From contig CACXJP010000026.1 in assembly GCA_902768065.1 (NCBI GenBank), positions 1 through 22,386 on the forward strand: DNA of 22,386 nucleotides. The letters run 5' to 3'. A program made the position numbers and the translations under genes. Below are positions 1-7,658 of this stretch, piece by piece; the first letter of the stretch is position 1; each line of letters opens with the position of its first letter. Under the pieces are notes generated by a model. The model searched no databases. It had not been told where the DNA came from and was given only the letters and a program-made list of their open reading frames with translations. This DNA comes from an uncultured Erysipelotrichaceae bacterium (lineage in GTDB: Bacteria; Bacillota_I; Bacilli_A; RF39; UBA660).

Positions 1-72
1 CCCTATACTTATTGTTAATATACTAATAAGAACAAATAAAAATACTTTTATTTTTTTTCTACTATTTCTCAT
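1..72 (-). CDS. N-terminus of a probable exported or membrane protein (partial)
   Basis: An ATG at 72 (reading leftward) is preceded by an AAGGTG ribosome binding site about 8 nt away. It opens a frame that stays open to the window edge. The 24 visible codons give a short basic stretch (MRNSRKKIK) followed by a hydrophobic run (VFLFVLISILTISIG), the layout of a signal peptide or N-terminal membrane anchor. The rest of the gene lies outside the window, so no family can be named. Confidence 0.55.
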   Translation of the reverse strand, partial: MRNSRKKIKVFLFVLISILTISIG

Positions 73-102
73 TATTTACACACCTTCCCATCTTATAAGT
101 TA

Positions 103-132
103 ATAATATCATATATTTATACTCTTCTTCAA
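103..132 (-). promoter_or_regulatory. Possible sigma-70-type promoter for the partial gene at the left edge
   Basis: On the minus strand TTGAAG (127-132) is followed after 18 nt by TATTAT (103-108), about 30 nt before the ATG at 72. The match is moderate and the DNA is very AT-rich. Confidence 0.35.
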
Positions 133-140
133 ATTCTATA

Positions 141-171
141 CAAAATAAAAGATAGCTTTTACGCTATCTTT
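141..171 (-). terminator. Intrinsic terminator after the 190-aa gene
   Basis: A perfect 9-bp stem (AAAGATAGC at 148-156 with GCTATCTTT at 163-171, loop of 6) is followed on the minus strand by TTTTATTTTG. It lies 20 bp after the stop codon of the gene ending at 191. Confidence 0.75.
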
Positions 172-190
172 ACAGACTGTTAATTAAAAG

Positions 191-757
191 TTAACGTCTT
201 TTAATTTTTTGATATACTTTTTCTTCTGGATGTGGTCTTCCTCTATAAAATTGAGTATCTGTTCCTAATTTGGAAAATACTTCTTTTGGAAGAGTTGAAT
301 CTCCAGGTGTAAAGTAAAATTGTTGAAACATACCTTTTTCTAATCCAAATAACTGGTAATTCTTTTTTAACCATGTTTTATGCACAATTAATTTCTTATA
401 GATATCTTTGATATCTTCTTGGGTTAATGACTCGTTGTAGTTCATATATTTTAGAACTTTTTCTAAATTTACCATATCTTCAACTACGAAGTCACTTTTA
501 AAATCAATTGTTGGGTATATTTCTTCGATTGGATATAGTGGTGATTGATATACTAAGTCGTTTGCTAGGTTATGAATACCAACATTGAATAGAATATGAC
601 GACAATATAATCCTCTATCATATTTGTAGCCTTTTCTTTCAAGTTCTTCAGCACTCATTTTTGAACCATCTTCAAAATAAGCTCCATAAGAGACGTTATT
701 TTCTTTGATTAGTCTTCCTGCGCATACATCTTCTCTTTTACATACAAACTTTGACAT
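191..757 (-). CDS. Hypothetical protein, about 188 aa
   Basis: I do not recognise this family. The product is soluble, with no signal peptide or membrane segment. It starts MSKFVCKREDVCAG, has scattered aromatic residues and two more cysteines near the N-terminus than average, and ends in a basic tail (KIKRR). The second ATG (757) is preferred: the GGGGGG ribosome binding site at 765-770 is 7 nt from it, but only 1 nt from the upstream ATG at 763. The gene is a single transcription unit, with a TATAAT box just upstream and a hairpin terminator just downstream. Codon use matches the neighbours, so it looks like a resident gene. Confidence 0.7.
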   Translation of the reverse strand: MSKFVCKREDVCAGRLIKENNVSYGAYFEDGSKMSAEELERKGYKYDRGLYCRHILFNVGIHNLANDLVYQSPLYPIEEIYPTIDFKSDFVVEDMVNLEKVLKYMNYNESLTQEDIKDIYKKLIVHKTWLKKNYQLFGLEKGMFQQFYFTPGDSTLPKEVFSKLGTDTQFYRGRPHPEEKVYQKIKRR

Positions 758-783
758 TTTCATTCCCCCCTTTGCAATGAACT

Positions 784-812
784 ATTATACATATATTATA
801 AAAGAAAATGAA
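784..812 (-). promoter_or_regulatory. Likely promoter of the 190-aa gene
   Basis: A perfect TATAAT (784-789, minus strand) lies 27 nt before the start codon at 757. A weak -35-like TTCATT (807-812) sits 17 nt further up and overlaps the terminator hairpin of the preceding gene. Confidence 0.45.
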
Positions 813-827
813 GGCTTATCGCCTTCA
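797..827 (-). terminator. Intrinsic terminator after the flavoprotein operon
   Basis: A 7-bp stem (TGAAGGC at 809-815 with GCCTTCA at 821-827, loop TTATC) is followed on the minus strand by ATTTTCTTTTAT. It lies 25 bp after the stop of the flavoprotein gene ending at 852. Confidence 0.7.
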
Positions 828-851
828 CTTTACACATCTTTACTTTTTTAT

Positions 852-2411
852 TTAACTTTTTACGATTTTTTCGGCTATTTTTATTCCATCGATAGCGGCA
901 GTTGTGATGCCTCCAGCATACCCTGCTCCTTCACCACAAGGATATAATCCTTCTACAGATGACATTAAATCTTCATTTCTTACTATTACTACAGGTGAAG
1001 ATGTTCTTGCTTCAATTCCTAATAGAATTGCATCCTCTCTATCAAATCCTTTTATTCTTCTTCCGAATACTGGCATTGCTTCTTTGATAGATTCACTAAT
1101 ATATTCTGGAAGAATATTATTAAGATTTGATAAGGTGTATTCTCCTTTAGTATTTGGAGTTATTTCTCCTAATTTAGTTGATTTGATATTATCTTTAAAA
1201 TCTTTATACAATTGTACTGGAATTTTTCCTTTACCTTCTATATAGGCTTTTTCTTCTAATTTTCTTTGTAGTTCTATTCCACCAAATAATTCATTATTAA
1301 AATCATCTGTAGTTACATTTACTACGATTGCGGAATTAGAATTTTTCTCATCTCTTTTATAATTACTCATTCCATTAACACATAGTTTATTTTCTTCGGA
1401 AGAAGCATTTACTACATATCCTCCTGGACACATACAAAATGAATAGACACTTCTATTATTTTTTGTTTGATAAGTTAATTTATAACTTGCTGGGTCTAGC
1501 ATTTTATAACTATCTCCATACTGACTTTTATCTATCATTTCTCTTGGATGTTCTATACGAAGTCCTATTGCAAAGTTTTTGGGTTTCATAGAAACATTAT
1601 TATCATTTAACATATAGAATGTATCTCTTGCAGAATGGCCTATTGCTAATACTACTATATTTGAATAGGTTTTTTCTTTATTATTTATTTCTACTCCTTT
1701 TATTTTATTATCTTCTATTATTAGATTAGTTACTTTACTATTATATTTAAATTCTCCTCCAAAAGATATTATTTTGTTTCTCATATTAATTATTACATTT
1801 CTTAAAATATCTGTACCTATATGAGGTTTATTTAGGTACATTATTTCTTCTGGAGCTCCATTTTCTACAAAGATTTCAAATACTTTTTTATGTCTATTTA
1901 ATTTATCTTTTGTAAGTGTATTTAACTTTCCATCACTAAATGTTCCTGCTCCTCCTTCACCAAATTGAATATTTGATTCAGGATTAAGTTTATTTGTTTC
2001 AAAAAAATCTTCTACTGTTTTTACTCTATCTTCAATTTTTTCTCCTCTTTCAAGGATAATCGGTTTACAACCTACTGATGCGAGCATATAAGCACAGAAT
2101 AATCCTGCGGGACCACTTCCTACTATAATAGGTCTTTCTTTAAGATCTTTTTCTTTTGTAAATTCATATTCAGTCTCTATATATTCAGAGATATTTTTTG
2201 ATAAATTTATTTTATTTTCATTTTTAAGATTAAGAGCAAATTCATAAATAAATAGAATATTATTTTTATCTCTAGCATCTATACTTTTCTTTAATATCTT
2301 GTAATCTATTATTTCTTCTTTACTAATATTTAATAGTTTAGATATTTTCTTTTTGATATATTCATCATTATCTAGTGATATAGGTATTTTAACCTCTCTT
2401 ATTCTAAGCAT
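852..2411 (-). CDS. FAD-dependent dehydrogenase, COG2509-like
   Basis: The product (about 519 aa) resembles the uncharacterised NAD/FAD-utilising dehydrogenases of COG2509, cytoplasmic flavoproteins of unknown substrate. An N-terminal region of about 90 residues precedes a dinucleotide-binding motif (VGSGPAGLFCAYMLASVG, near residue 98). An acidic end of the second strand follows (ILERG), then a glycine-rich FGEGGAGTFSDGKL stretch. The C-terminal FAD contact is GLYPCGEGAGYAGGITTAA. Length is normal for the group. The ATG at 2411 is chosen because AGGTGAGG lies just upstream; the GTG at 2420 lies inside that ribosome binding site. The start overlaps the stop of the preceding flavoprotein gene by 8 bp, so the two are probably translationally coupled. 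The family assignment is secure, the reaction is unknown. Confidence 0.88.
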   Translation of the reverse strand: MLRIREVKIPISLDNDEYIKKKISKLLNISKEEIIDYKILKKSIDARDKNNILFIYEFALNLKNENKINLSKNISEYIETEYEFTKEKDLKERPIIVGSGPAGLFCAYMLASVGCKPIILERGEKIEDRVKTVEDFFETNKLNPESNIQFGEGGAGTFSDGKLNTLTKDKLNRHKKVFEIFVENGAPEEIMYLNKPHIGTDILRNVIINMRNKIISFGGEFKYNSKVTNLIIEDNKIKGVEINNKEKTYSNIVVLAIGHSARDTFYMLNDNNVSMKPKNFAIGLRIEHPREMIDKSQYGDSYKMLDPASYKLTYQTKNNRSVYSFCMCPGGYVVNASSEENKLCVNGMSNYKRDEKNSNSAIVVNVTTDDFNNELFGGIELQRKLEEKAYIEGKGKIPVQLYKDFKDNIKSTKLGEITPNTKGEYTLSNLNNILPEYISESIKEAMPVFGRRIKGFDREDAILLGIEARTSSPVVIVRNEDLMSSVEGLYPCGEGAGYAGGITTAAIDGIKIAEKIVKS

Positions 2412-3621
2412 TATCCTCACCTATACTCTTTCCAGATAAAATTCCACTTATCCAACATTCAGTTAGATTATATCCTCCACAATTACCATTGATATCTAAT
2501 AGTTCTCCTATAATATATAGATCTTTTACTATTTTTGATTCCATAGTATTAATATTAATTTCATCTAGAGATACTCCCCCATTACATACTTGAGATGAAT
2601 CAAATCCTTTTGTTGAAGTTATTTCTACTTTAAAATGTCTTAGGCTATTTATTAGTTTTACTTTTTCTTCTTTTGTTAGTTCATCATATTTCTTTGATGA
2701 TTTAATATTTGATTCTTTTAGAATAATTGGAATTAGTTTCTTATTTAGAAAGCCTTCTAATAATTCATAAATGTCTTTTTCTTTATTCTTATTAGCATAT
2801 TCATATAACCATGGAGATATTAATGTTTTAATAAATGGTACAAAGTTGATCTTTACTACATATTTTTTATTTTCTTCTAAACCTCTACTTATAAAGTGAC
2901 TTAAATTAAATGTACATATTCCACTTATACCATAATTAGTAAATTGGATTTCACCTTCTTCTTTAGTAAGATATTCTCCATCTTCAAATAACTCTAAATA
3001 AACATCACTTCTTACTCCATCCCAATCTTTTAAATATTTAGAATTAGCATTTAATTGTACTAGTGCAGGTACTGGTTTAATAATAGTATGACCTAATTTT
3101 TCTAAAATAGAATATCCGTGTCCATCACTACCTGTTTTTGGATATGCAAAACTTCCAGTAGATAGAATTAATTTATCACATATATATTCTTCATTATTTG
3201 TTTTAATAATAAACTTATCTTCCTTTTCTATATCTTCTACATATGTATCATATATTACTTTAATACCTAGTCTATTAACTTCATTTACTAATATATCTTT
3301 TATTGATACTGCTTGATTAGAATATGGATAGTAATAGCCATTTTTTATTTTAGGTACTATTCCTAAATTATCAAAAAATTCTTTAGACATTGTTATATTC
3401 TTATCACTTATAAAGTCATTTACTAAGTCAATATTATTACTATGATAATTATCTATACTATAAGTTTCATTAAAGTAATTACATCTTCCATTACCAGTTA
3501 ATAATAATTTCTTTAAAAGTGTATTATTTCTTTCTAAAATAACTACTTCATTATCTTTATTCTTGGCATTTATAGCAGCAACTACTCCACTGCAGCCACC
3601 ACCTACAACTATTATTTTCAT
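2404..3621 (-). CDS. BaiN/HI0933-like NAD(P)/FAD-dependent flavoprotein
   Basis: This 405-aa protein belongs to the HI0933/BaiN-like flavoprotein family (often annotated aminoacetone oxidase family). It starts directly with the Rossmann FAD-binding motif IIVVGGGCSGVVAA. It then shows the family's LLKKLLLTGNGRCNYFN segment and the TGSFAYPKTGSDGHGYSI signature. The C-terminus carries NGGVSLDEININTMES and GELLDINGNCGGYNLT, which close the FAD site. Length is typical. The ATG at 3621 has AAGGAG 9 nt upstream; the TTG at 3630 touches that site and is less likely. It is the first gene of a two-gene operon with the COG2509-like flavoprotein. The substrate cannot be read from the sequence, and no bile-acid role is implied. 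Confidence 0.88.
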   Translation of the reverse strand: MKIIVVGGGCSGVVAAINAKNKDNEVVILERNNTLLKKLLLTGNGRCNYFNETYSIDNYHSNNIDLVNDFISDKNITMSKEFFDNLGIVPKIKNGYYYPYSNQAVSIKDILVNEVNRLGIKVIYDTYVEDIEKEDKFIIKTNNEEYICDKLILSTGSFAYPKTGSDGHGYSILEKLGHTIIKPVPALVQLNANSKYLKDWDGVRSDVYLELFEDGEYLTKEEGEIQFTNYGISGICTFNLSHFISRGLEENKKYVVKINFVPFIKTLISPWLYEYANKNKEKDIYELLEGFLNKKLIPIILKESNIKSSKKYDELTKEEKVKLINSLRHFKVEITSTKGFDSSQVCNGGVSLDEININTMESKIVKDLYIIGELLDINGNCGGYNLTECWISGILSGKSIGEDNA

Positions 3622-3646
3622 AGAGACCAACTCCTTAATTCATCAT

Positions 3647-3674
3647 ATTATATCATATTTTTATTTTAACACAA
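3647..3674 (-). promoter_or_regulatory. Promoter of the flavoprotein operon
   Basis: On the minus strand TTGTGT (3669-3674) is followed after 16 nt by a perfect TATAAT (3647-3652). It is about 26 nt upstream of the ATG at 3621 and back-to-back with a plus-strand promoter. Confidence 0.6.
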
Positions 3675-3682
3675 AAAGTATC

Positions 3683-3711
3683 TTGTGAAATATATAAAGC
3701 TGTACTATAAT
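3683..3711 (+). promoter_or_regulatory. Promoter of the polysaccharide deacetylase gene
   Basis: TTGTGA (3683-3688) is followed after exactly 17 nt by TATAAT (3706-3711), 32 nt before the ATG at 3744. Together with the opposed promoter it forms a compact divergent control region of about 110 bp. Confidence 0.65.
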
Positions 3712-3743
3712 TATCTTGTTAGTAGTAAGTAAGGGTGATTATA

Positions 3744-5411
3744 ATGAAAAAAAAGAATAAAAAAGTAAAGCTAAAACATAAAAAAATAGTTTTGCCTATT
3801 TTTGTTGTAGTTTTATTATTAATTGGAATTGGGGTATTTGTTGGATATACACTAAATAATAGAAACGCGGAAAAGTTAATAAAACAGAACTATAATAAAT
3901 ATGTTATTACTACAGGTAATGCAAGACTTTATGATAGTAATAAAAAAGAAATTGGTGTTATATATAAAGGATATAAATTAGAACTTGAAGAAATAAAGAA
4001 TCTTACTAAGAAAAATAAATATTTTAAGATTAAGGATACTGATAATTATATTGGTTATAATAACATTAAAAAGACAAAGGAATTTAAAAATACTAATAGT
4101 GCTTCTAACTATGTTGTATTTAATAAAAATATTAAATCTAATAAGAATGTAGTATTAATGAGTAATGGTAAGAAAGCTATTTCATTAGATAATATTAATA
4201 GTCCTATATTATATATGGATAAAGATAATTATTATATTAATTTTTTAAATGATATTTTTGCTATTAAAAAAGATAAAAGTATTAAAGAAGTAGATAGTAA
4301 AAATACAAATGATAAAGTAAGTGAATATATTAGTGTTTTATATTATGAATCTATTACTAATAATTGTGAAGTTGCTAACTGTTTTGATATTTCTACTATA
4401 AAAGCACATGGAGAAAAATTAAAAGAAAATGGTTATTATTTTATTACTAAAGATGATTATATTAAATATCTTAATGGTTATTTAAGGCCTAAGGAAAAAG
4501 CAGTATTATTACTTACTGGTAGTGAAACTGAAGAAGTTAAAAAGATTAACAGTGAACTAGGTTTAAATATAGGTGTTGTTTCTGATAAAGATGGAATTAA
4601 GTTTGAAGATACTAATAAAAAATCTACACCTAGTGATGATAAAAATAAAGTAAATAGATATTCAGTTAAATATTACTCTACCCTTGATAGCATTGTTAAG
4701 ATGGCTAACGGTGAAGAAGTACATGAAGAAGAACCTGCTAAAAATCCTAATCAGGGAATTGCAGTTTTAAATTATCATTTCTTCTATGATCCTGCTACTC
4801 AAGAATGTAATGAGACTATTTGTTTAACAGTTGATAAATTTAGATCACATTTACAATATCTACAAGATAATGGTTATAAAACTCTTACAATGAAAGAATT
4901 TGTTAATTGGATGTATGGTAGAATTGAACTTCCTGAGAAATCTGTATTAATCACTATTGATGATGGTGCGATGGGTACTGGAAGACATAATGGAAATCAT
5001 TTGGCAACAGTTCTTAATGAATATAAGATGCATGCTACTCTATTTTTAATTGCTGGATGGTGGAATATAGATAATTATCAAGATTCTCCATATTTAGAGA
5101 TTCAATCTCATACTTATGATATGCATCAAAAAGGACCTTGTGGTGAGGGACAACTTGTATGTGCTAATTATGATGAAGCAAAAGCTGATATCCAAAATTC
5201 ACTAAATATAATTGGTGATAATACATCATTCTGTTATCCTTTTTATCAATATGATGATGAAGCAATTCAAGCTATTAAAGATTTAGGATTTAAGGTAGCC
5301 TTTGCAGGTGGTAATAAAAAAGCTACTAGAAGCAGCAATAAATATTTAATACCAAGATATCCTATATATAGTAATCATACCGCAGGTGATATTGCTAGAA
5401 TGGTAAATTAA
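3744..5411 (+). CDS. Membrane-anchored polysaccharide deacetylase (NodB homology domain)
   Basis: The 555-aa product starts with a very basic segment and one membrane helix (about residues 15-37, VLPIFVVVLLLIGIGVFVGY). A long extracytoplasmic region of about 300 residues follows, whose first part may be SH3-like. The C-terminal carbohydrate esterase 4 domain (from about residue 330) has the three metal and catalytic motifs: ITIDDG near residue 406, SHTYDMH near 455 and FCYPFYQYD near 496. Such enzymes remove acetyl groups from cell-surface polymers such as peptidoglycan or other glycans; the substrate here is unknown. The ATG at 3744 is used with AAGGGTG upstream; the GTG at 3735 lies inside that site. 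It is the only clear plus-strand gene, with its own promoter and terminator. Confidence 0.88.
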   Translation: MKKKNKKVKLKHKKIVLPIFVVVLLLIGIGVFVGYTLNNRNAEKLIKQNYNKYVITTGNARLYDSNKKEIGVIYKGYKLELEEIKNLTKKNKYFKIKDTDNYIGYNNIKKTKEFKNTNSASNYVVFNKNIKSNKNVVLMSNGKKAISLDNINSPILYMDKDNYYINFLNDIFAIKKDKSIKEVDSKNTNDKVSEYISVLYYESITNNCEVANCFDISTIKAHGEKLKENGYYFITKDDYIKYLNGYLRPKEKAVLLLTGSETEEVKKINSELGLNIGVVSDKDGIKFEDTNKKSTPSDDKNKVNRYSVKYYSTLDSIVKMANGEEVHEEEPAKNPNQGIAVLNYHFFYDPATQECNETICLTVDKFRSHLQYLQDNGYKTLTMKEFVNWMYGRIELPEKSVLITIDDGAMGTGRHNGNHLATVLNEYKMHATLFLIAGWWNIDNYQDSPYLEIQSHTYDMHQKGPCGEGQLVCANYDEAKADIQNSLNIIGDNTSFCYPFYQYDDEAIQAIKDLGFKVAFAGGNKKATRSSNKYLIPRYPIYSNHTAGDIARMVN

Positions 5412-5439
5412 AAAAATGACTATTAATTAGTCATTTTTT
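5411..5439. terminator. Bidirectional intrinsic terminator
   Basis: A perfect 11-bp stem (AAAAAATGACT at 5411-5421 with AGTCATTTTTT at 5429-5439, loop ATTAATT) has a U-tract on either strand. It begins at the stop codon of the deacetylase gene and also closes the leuA-like transcription unit arriving from the right. Confidence 0.8.
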
Positions 5440-5614
5440 ATATATTTATATAAATCATTTATACTTATTATATAAATAGTTTTTTCTTTTTCTTTAAAAC
5501 CTATATGAGTAAATACTTTTTTGGATACATTATTATTACTATTAATATGTATATATATTTCGTGATAATCATTAAATATTATATCACTTATTACATACAC
5601 TTTTGATATAATTT
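5427..5614 (-). pseudogene. Remnant of a GNAT-family acetyltransferase (C-terminal part)
   Basis: Directly behind the leuA-like stop, a minus-strand frame without ATG encodes about 62 residues. Its core (HEIYIHINSNNNVSKK then VFTHIGFKEKEK) matches the acetyl-CoA-binding helix and final strands of GNAT acetyltransferases, where an Asn-rich turn precedes a helix ending in a GF motif. Two stop codons lie immediately upstream in the same frame. The N-terminal half, with its acetyl-CoA pyrophosphate loop, is absent. The frame overlaps the last codons of the leuA-like gene in another phase and ends inside the shared terminator. This is best read as a truncated, non-functional leftover. A short functional protein from a non-ATG start is possible but lacks a ribosome binding site. 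Confidence 0.45.
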
Positions 5615-6760
5615 CAACTTATTATTATTTACTATTTCTATGAATTTATCATTTGATATTTTTTTATTATATTCAAAATAACTTTTAATATCTGAGACTA
5701 TTTCATTTATACTATATTTTTCTGGGTTAAAGCCTAAATCTTGCATTTTCTTTATAATAGCACTTTTTCCGGAATGAATACCTAACACAATATTATCGTG
5801 ATATATTCCAAATCTCTCTGGATTCATTATTTCATAAGTAGATGTGTTTTTTATTACTCCTGCTTGATGGATTCCCGCTTCATGGAGAAAAGCGTTTTTC
5901 CCTACTATTGCTTTATTATTTTGTATTTGAGATCCTGTTGCATCTACTACTGCCTGACTCAAATCATAAATCATACTGGTATCTACGTGAGACTGTTTTT
6001 GTAGAGAAATTCTTCTTGTATCTAGTGTTGCGACTACTTCTTCTAGAGCTGTATTACCTGCTCTTTCACCTATTCCATTTACTGTACATTCTACCTGATT
6101 AGCACCACATTTTACTGCAGTAATTGAATTTGCTGTTGCCATTCCTAAATCATTATGACAATGTACGGATATATTTGCTTCATTTAATCTACTATAGTTT
6201 CTTAATTCCATAATAAACTCTGCAAATTCTAATGGCATCATTATTCCTACTGTATCTGGAATATTAATTGTTGTTGCTCCTGCATCTATTGCAGTATTTA
6301 TTGCGCGACAAGCAAATGTAAAGTTAGTTCTTGTTGCATCTTCAAGTGAAAATTCTACATCATCACATTTTGTTTTAGCATAACTTACCATTTCTCTTAT
6401 CTTGGCGATTACCTCATCTCTTGTCATATTAAGTTTATCTTTCATATGAATATCACTTGTTGCAATAAAAACATGTATCCTTTTCTTTTTGGCATCTTTT
6501 ATAGCTTCATATGCTTTATCTATATCATCTTTATTACATCTAGCTAGTGAGGTGACAATTGAATAATCACATACTTTACTTATTTCTTTTATGGCTTTAA
6601 AATCTCTTTCATTAGAGGCTGCAAACCCTGCCTCTATTACATCAACTTTTGCTTCATTTAACATTTTTGCAATCTTTACTTTATCCTCTATACTCATTGA
6701 ACATCCTGGTGACTGTTCCCCATCTCTTAGTGTTGTATCAAATATTATTACATCTTCCAT
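5591..6760 (-). CDS. leuA: 2-isopropylmalate synthase-like enzyme, short form without regulatory domain
   Basis: The 389-aa product joins acetyl-CoA to a 2-oxo acid. The most likely reaction is 2-oxoisovalerate to 2-isopropylmalate, the first step of leucine synthesis. Visible motifs are FDTTLRDGEQSPGCSM at the N-terminus (metal-binding Asp, catalytic Arg), SVHCHNDLGMATANS (metal-binding His pair), NGIGERAGNTALEEV, and HEAGIHQAGVIK of the linker subdomain. It ends near residue 389, so the C-terminal leucine-binding domain of usual LeuA (about 510 aa) is missing. Homocitrate synthase or citramalate synthase would also fit such a short form. The leucine-coding leader peptide upstream argues for leucine. 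The ATG at 6760 has GGAGGAG upstream; the TTG at 6781 lies in the terminator U-tract. No leuB, leuC or leuD is in the window. Confidence 0.8.
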   Translation of the reverse strand: MEDVIIFDTTLRDGEQSPGCSMSIEDKVKIAKMLNEAKVDVIEAGFAASNERDFKAIKEISKVCDYSIVTSLARCNKDDIDKAYEAIKDAKKKRIHVFIATSDIHMKDKLNMTRDEVIAKIREMVSYAKTKCDDVEFSLEDATRTNFTFACRAINTAIDAGATTINIPDTVGIMMPLEFAEFIMELRNYSRLNEANISVHCHNDLGMATANSITAVKCGANQVECTVNGIGERAGNTALEEVVATLDTRRISLQKQSHVDTSMIYDLSQAVVDATGSQIQNNKAIVGKNAFLHEAGIHQAGVIKNTSTYEIMNPERFGIYHDNIVLGIHSGKSAIIKKMQDLGFNPEKYSINEIVSDIKSYFEYNKKISNDKFIEIVNNNKLKLYQKCM

Positions 6761-6779
6761 TTTATCTCCTCCTTCGTAC

Positions 6780-6814
6780 AAAAAAGACCTATTACGTTGT
6801 AGTAATAGGCCTTT
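6780..6814 (-). terminator. Attenuator terminator of the leucine leader
   Basis: A 13-bp stem (minus strand: 6814-6802 with 6795-6783, one G-U pair) is followed by six Ts (6785-6780), the classic intrinsic terminator. It sits only a few bases before the leuA ribosome binding site, so it cuts transcription before the structural gene unless an alternative hairpin forms. Confidence 0.85.
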
Positions 6815-6884
6815 GATTTATTTATCAAATATTTATATAAATAACACAACAAATAAACCTATTACTTAGAGTCGTAGTAATAAG
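6780..6884 (-). promoter_or_regulatory. Ribosome-mediated leucine attenuator (segments 1-4)
   Basis: Four segments can pair in the standard attenuator logic. Segment 1 is CTTATTAC (6884-6877), inside the leucine codons of the leader peptide. Segment 2 is AGTAATAGG (6866-6858), just at and after the leader stop. Segment 3 is CCTATTACT (6809-6801) and segment 4 is GTAATAGG (6795-6788). 1:2 pairs over 8 bp with one G-U, 2:3 pairs perfectly over 9 bp (antiterminator), and 3:4 is the terminator stem. A ribosome stalled on the Leu codons would free segment 2 to pair with 3 and allow readthrough. A ribosome at the stop codon covers segment 2 and lets 3:4 form. Confidence 0.85.
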
Positions 6885-6922
6885 TCTAATAAGAGACTAG
6901 TTGTATTATTTACGTTAAACAT
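6866..6922 (-). CDS. Leucine leader peptide (18 aa)
   Basis: A perfect AGGAGG (6927-6932) stands 4 nt before an ATG at 6922. It opens the 18-codon frame MFNVNNTTSLLLDLLLRL, which ends with TAA at 6866-6868. Seven of the last nine residues are leucine, using CTC, TTA and CTA codons. The peptide itself need not have a function. Its translation senses charged leucyl-tRNA and decides whether the downstream terminator forms. Position, ribosome binding site, Leu cluster and overlap with the pairing segments all agree with a leu-type attenuation leader. Confidence 0.88.
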   Translation of the reverse strand: MFNVNNTTSLLLDLLLRL

Positions 6923-6960
6923 ATTTCCTCCTGTTTTTTTATAATAATTTCTTTCTATTC

Positions 6961-6989
6961 ACATTAACATACTATATTTATAATGTCAA
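6961..6989 (-). promoter_or_regulatory. Likely promoter of the leucine leader and leuA transcript
   Basis: A perfect TTGACA (6984-6989, minus strand) is followed after 17 nt by TAATGT (6961-6966), a weak -10. Transcription would begin near 6953, about 30 nt before the leader ATG. The -35 begins 10 bp past the stop of the preceding gene. Confidence 0.5.
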
Positions 6990-6998
6990 TGTTATTTT

Positions 6999-7616
6999 CT
7001 ATTCATATTCATAACATTTTATATTACATAAATGTCTTATTTTTGATAATATATCAAAATCTGATGTATTATTTACTTTACCATTATCAATTATTTCTAA
7101 ACAATCTTGATCAAATTGTTGAATATCATAATCATTATATCCAGCTTCTTCTAGTTGTATGTTCATTTCATAGAATTCTCCATCAAAGTCAACTGGCAAA
7201 CCATGTTTATAATCAAATAATCTATATGCTGCTTGTTTTTTTCTTTCTTTTTCTGTTGTACTCAAAGAATTATCTTCAGTAATATGTTGTATCTTATTAT
7301 CTAATTTAATTTTATCTGCTTCTATATTATTTTGTGCATTTGAAAATAGGAATAAATCAAGCCATTTGATTATTTTATCTTCTGACTCTTCTATACTCTC
7401 TAAATAATCAACCATTTCAATTCCTTGTATATAATATTCTTCTAATCTATTTCCTTGATATCCAAGTTCTCCAAGTTTATATAAAATAGATCCTAAGTGT
7501 TCTTTACAAGAAATATATTTTTCAGGAGTTTTTTTGCTGGGTCTATCAATTATAAGCATTGATTTTGAATGCTCTGTTGCCTCCATATTATCATTTGTTT
7601 TACTAAGTATACCCAT
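6999..7616 (-). CDS. Hypothetical protein, 205 aa
   Basis: I do not recognise this protein. It is soluble, acidic and mostly helical in appearance, with no signal peptide. A middle stretch rich in charged residues (TTEKERKKQAAYRLFDYK) may be coiled. The C-terminal third has many Asp and Tyr residues, with cysteines near the end. The start is an ATG with AGGAGG about 8 nt upstream (near 7625-7630). The gene begins 43 bp past the distal copy of the ftsW 3' end, so it is either the original neighbour of ftsW or part of the accreted island. An extended -10 promoter lies directly upstream, and the leuA promoter begins directly downstream. Confidence 0.7.
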   Translation of the reverse strand: MGILSKTNDNMEATEHSKSMLIIDRPSKKTPEKYISCKEHLGSILYKLGELGYQGNRLEEYYIQGIEMVDYLESIEESEDKIIKWLDLFLFSNAQNNIEADKIKLDNKIQHITEDNSLSTTEKERKKQAAYRLFDYKHGLPVDFDGEFYEMNIQLEEAGYNDYDIQQFDQDCLEIIDNGKVNNTSDFDILSKIRHLCNIKCYEYE

Positions 7617-7639
7617 ATTTTATTCCTCCTATTATTTAT

Positions 7640-7648
7640 ATTATAACA
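7640..7648 (-). promoter_or_regulatory. Extended -10 promoter of the 205-aa gene
   Basis: TGTTATAAT (7648-7640, minus strand) combines a TGn extension with a perfect TATAAT, 23 nt before the ATG. No good -35 is seen, which is usual for extended -10 promoters. Confidence 0.55.
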
Positions 7649-7658
7649 CATTAATCAA

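Noticed and set aside
705..1245. Plus-strand open frames opposite the flavoprotein and 190-aa genes
   Set aside because: They lack ribosome binding sites and mirror strongly supported minus-strand genes.
6780..6960. T-box riboswitch upstream of leuA
   Set aside because: No T-box sequence or specifier hairpin is present, and the leader peptide with alternating hairpins explains the region fully.
5798..7282. Plus-strand open frames opposite leuA and the 205-aa gene
   Set aside because: Their composition is hydrophobic and Leu/Tyr-rich as expected from antisense of AT-rich genes, and they have no translation signals.
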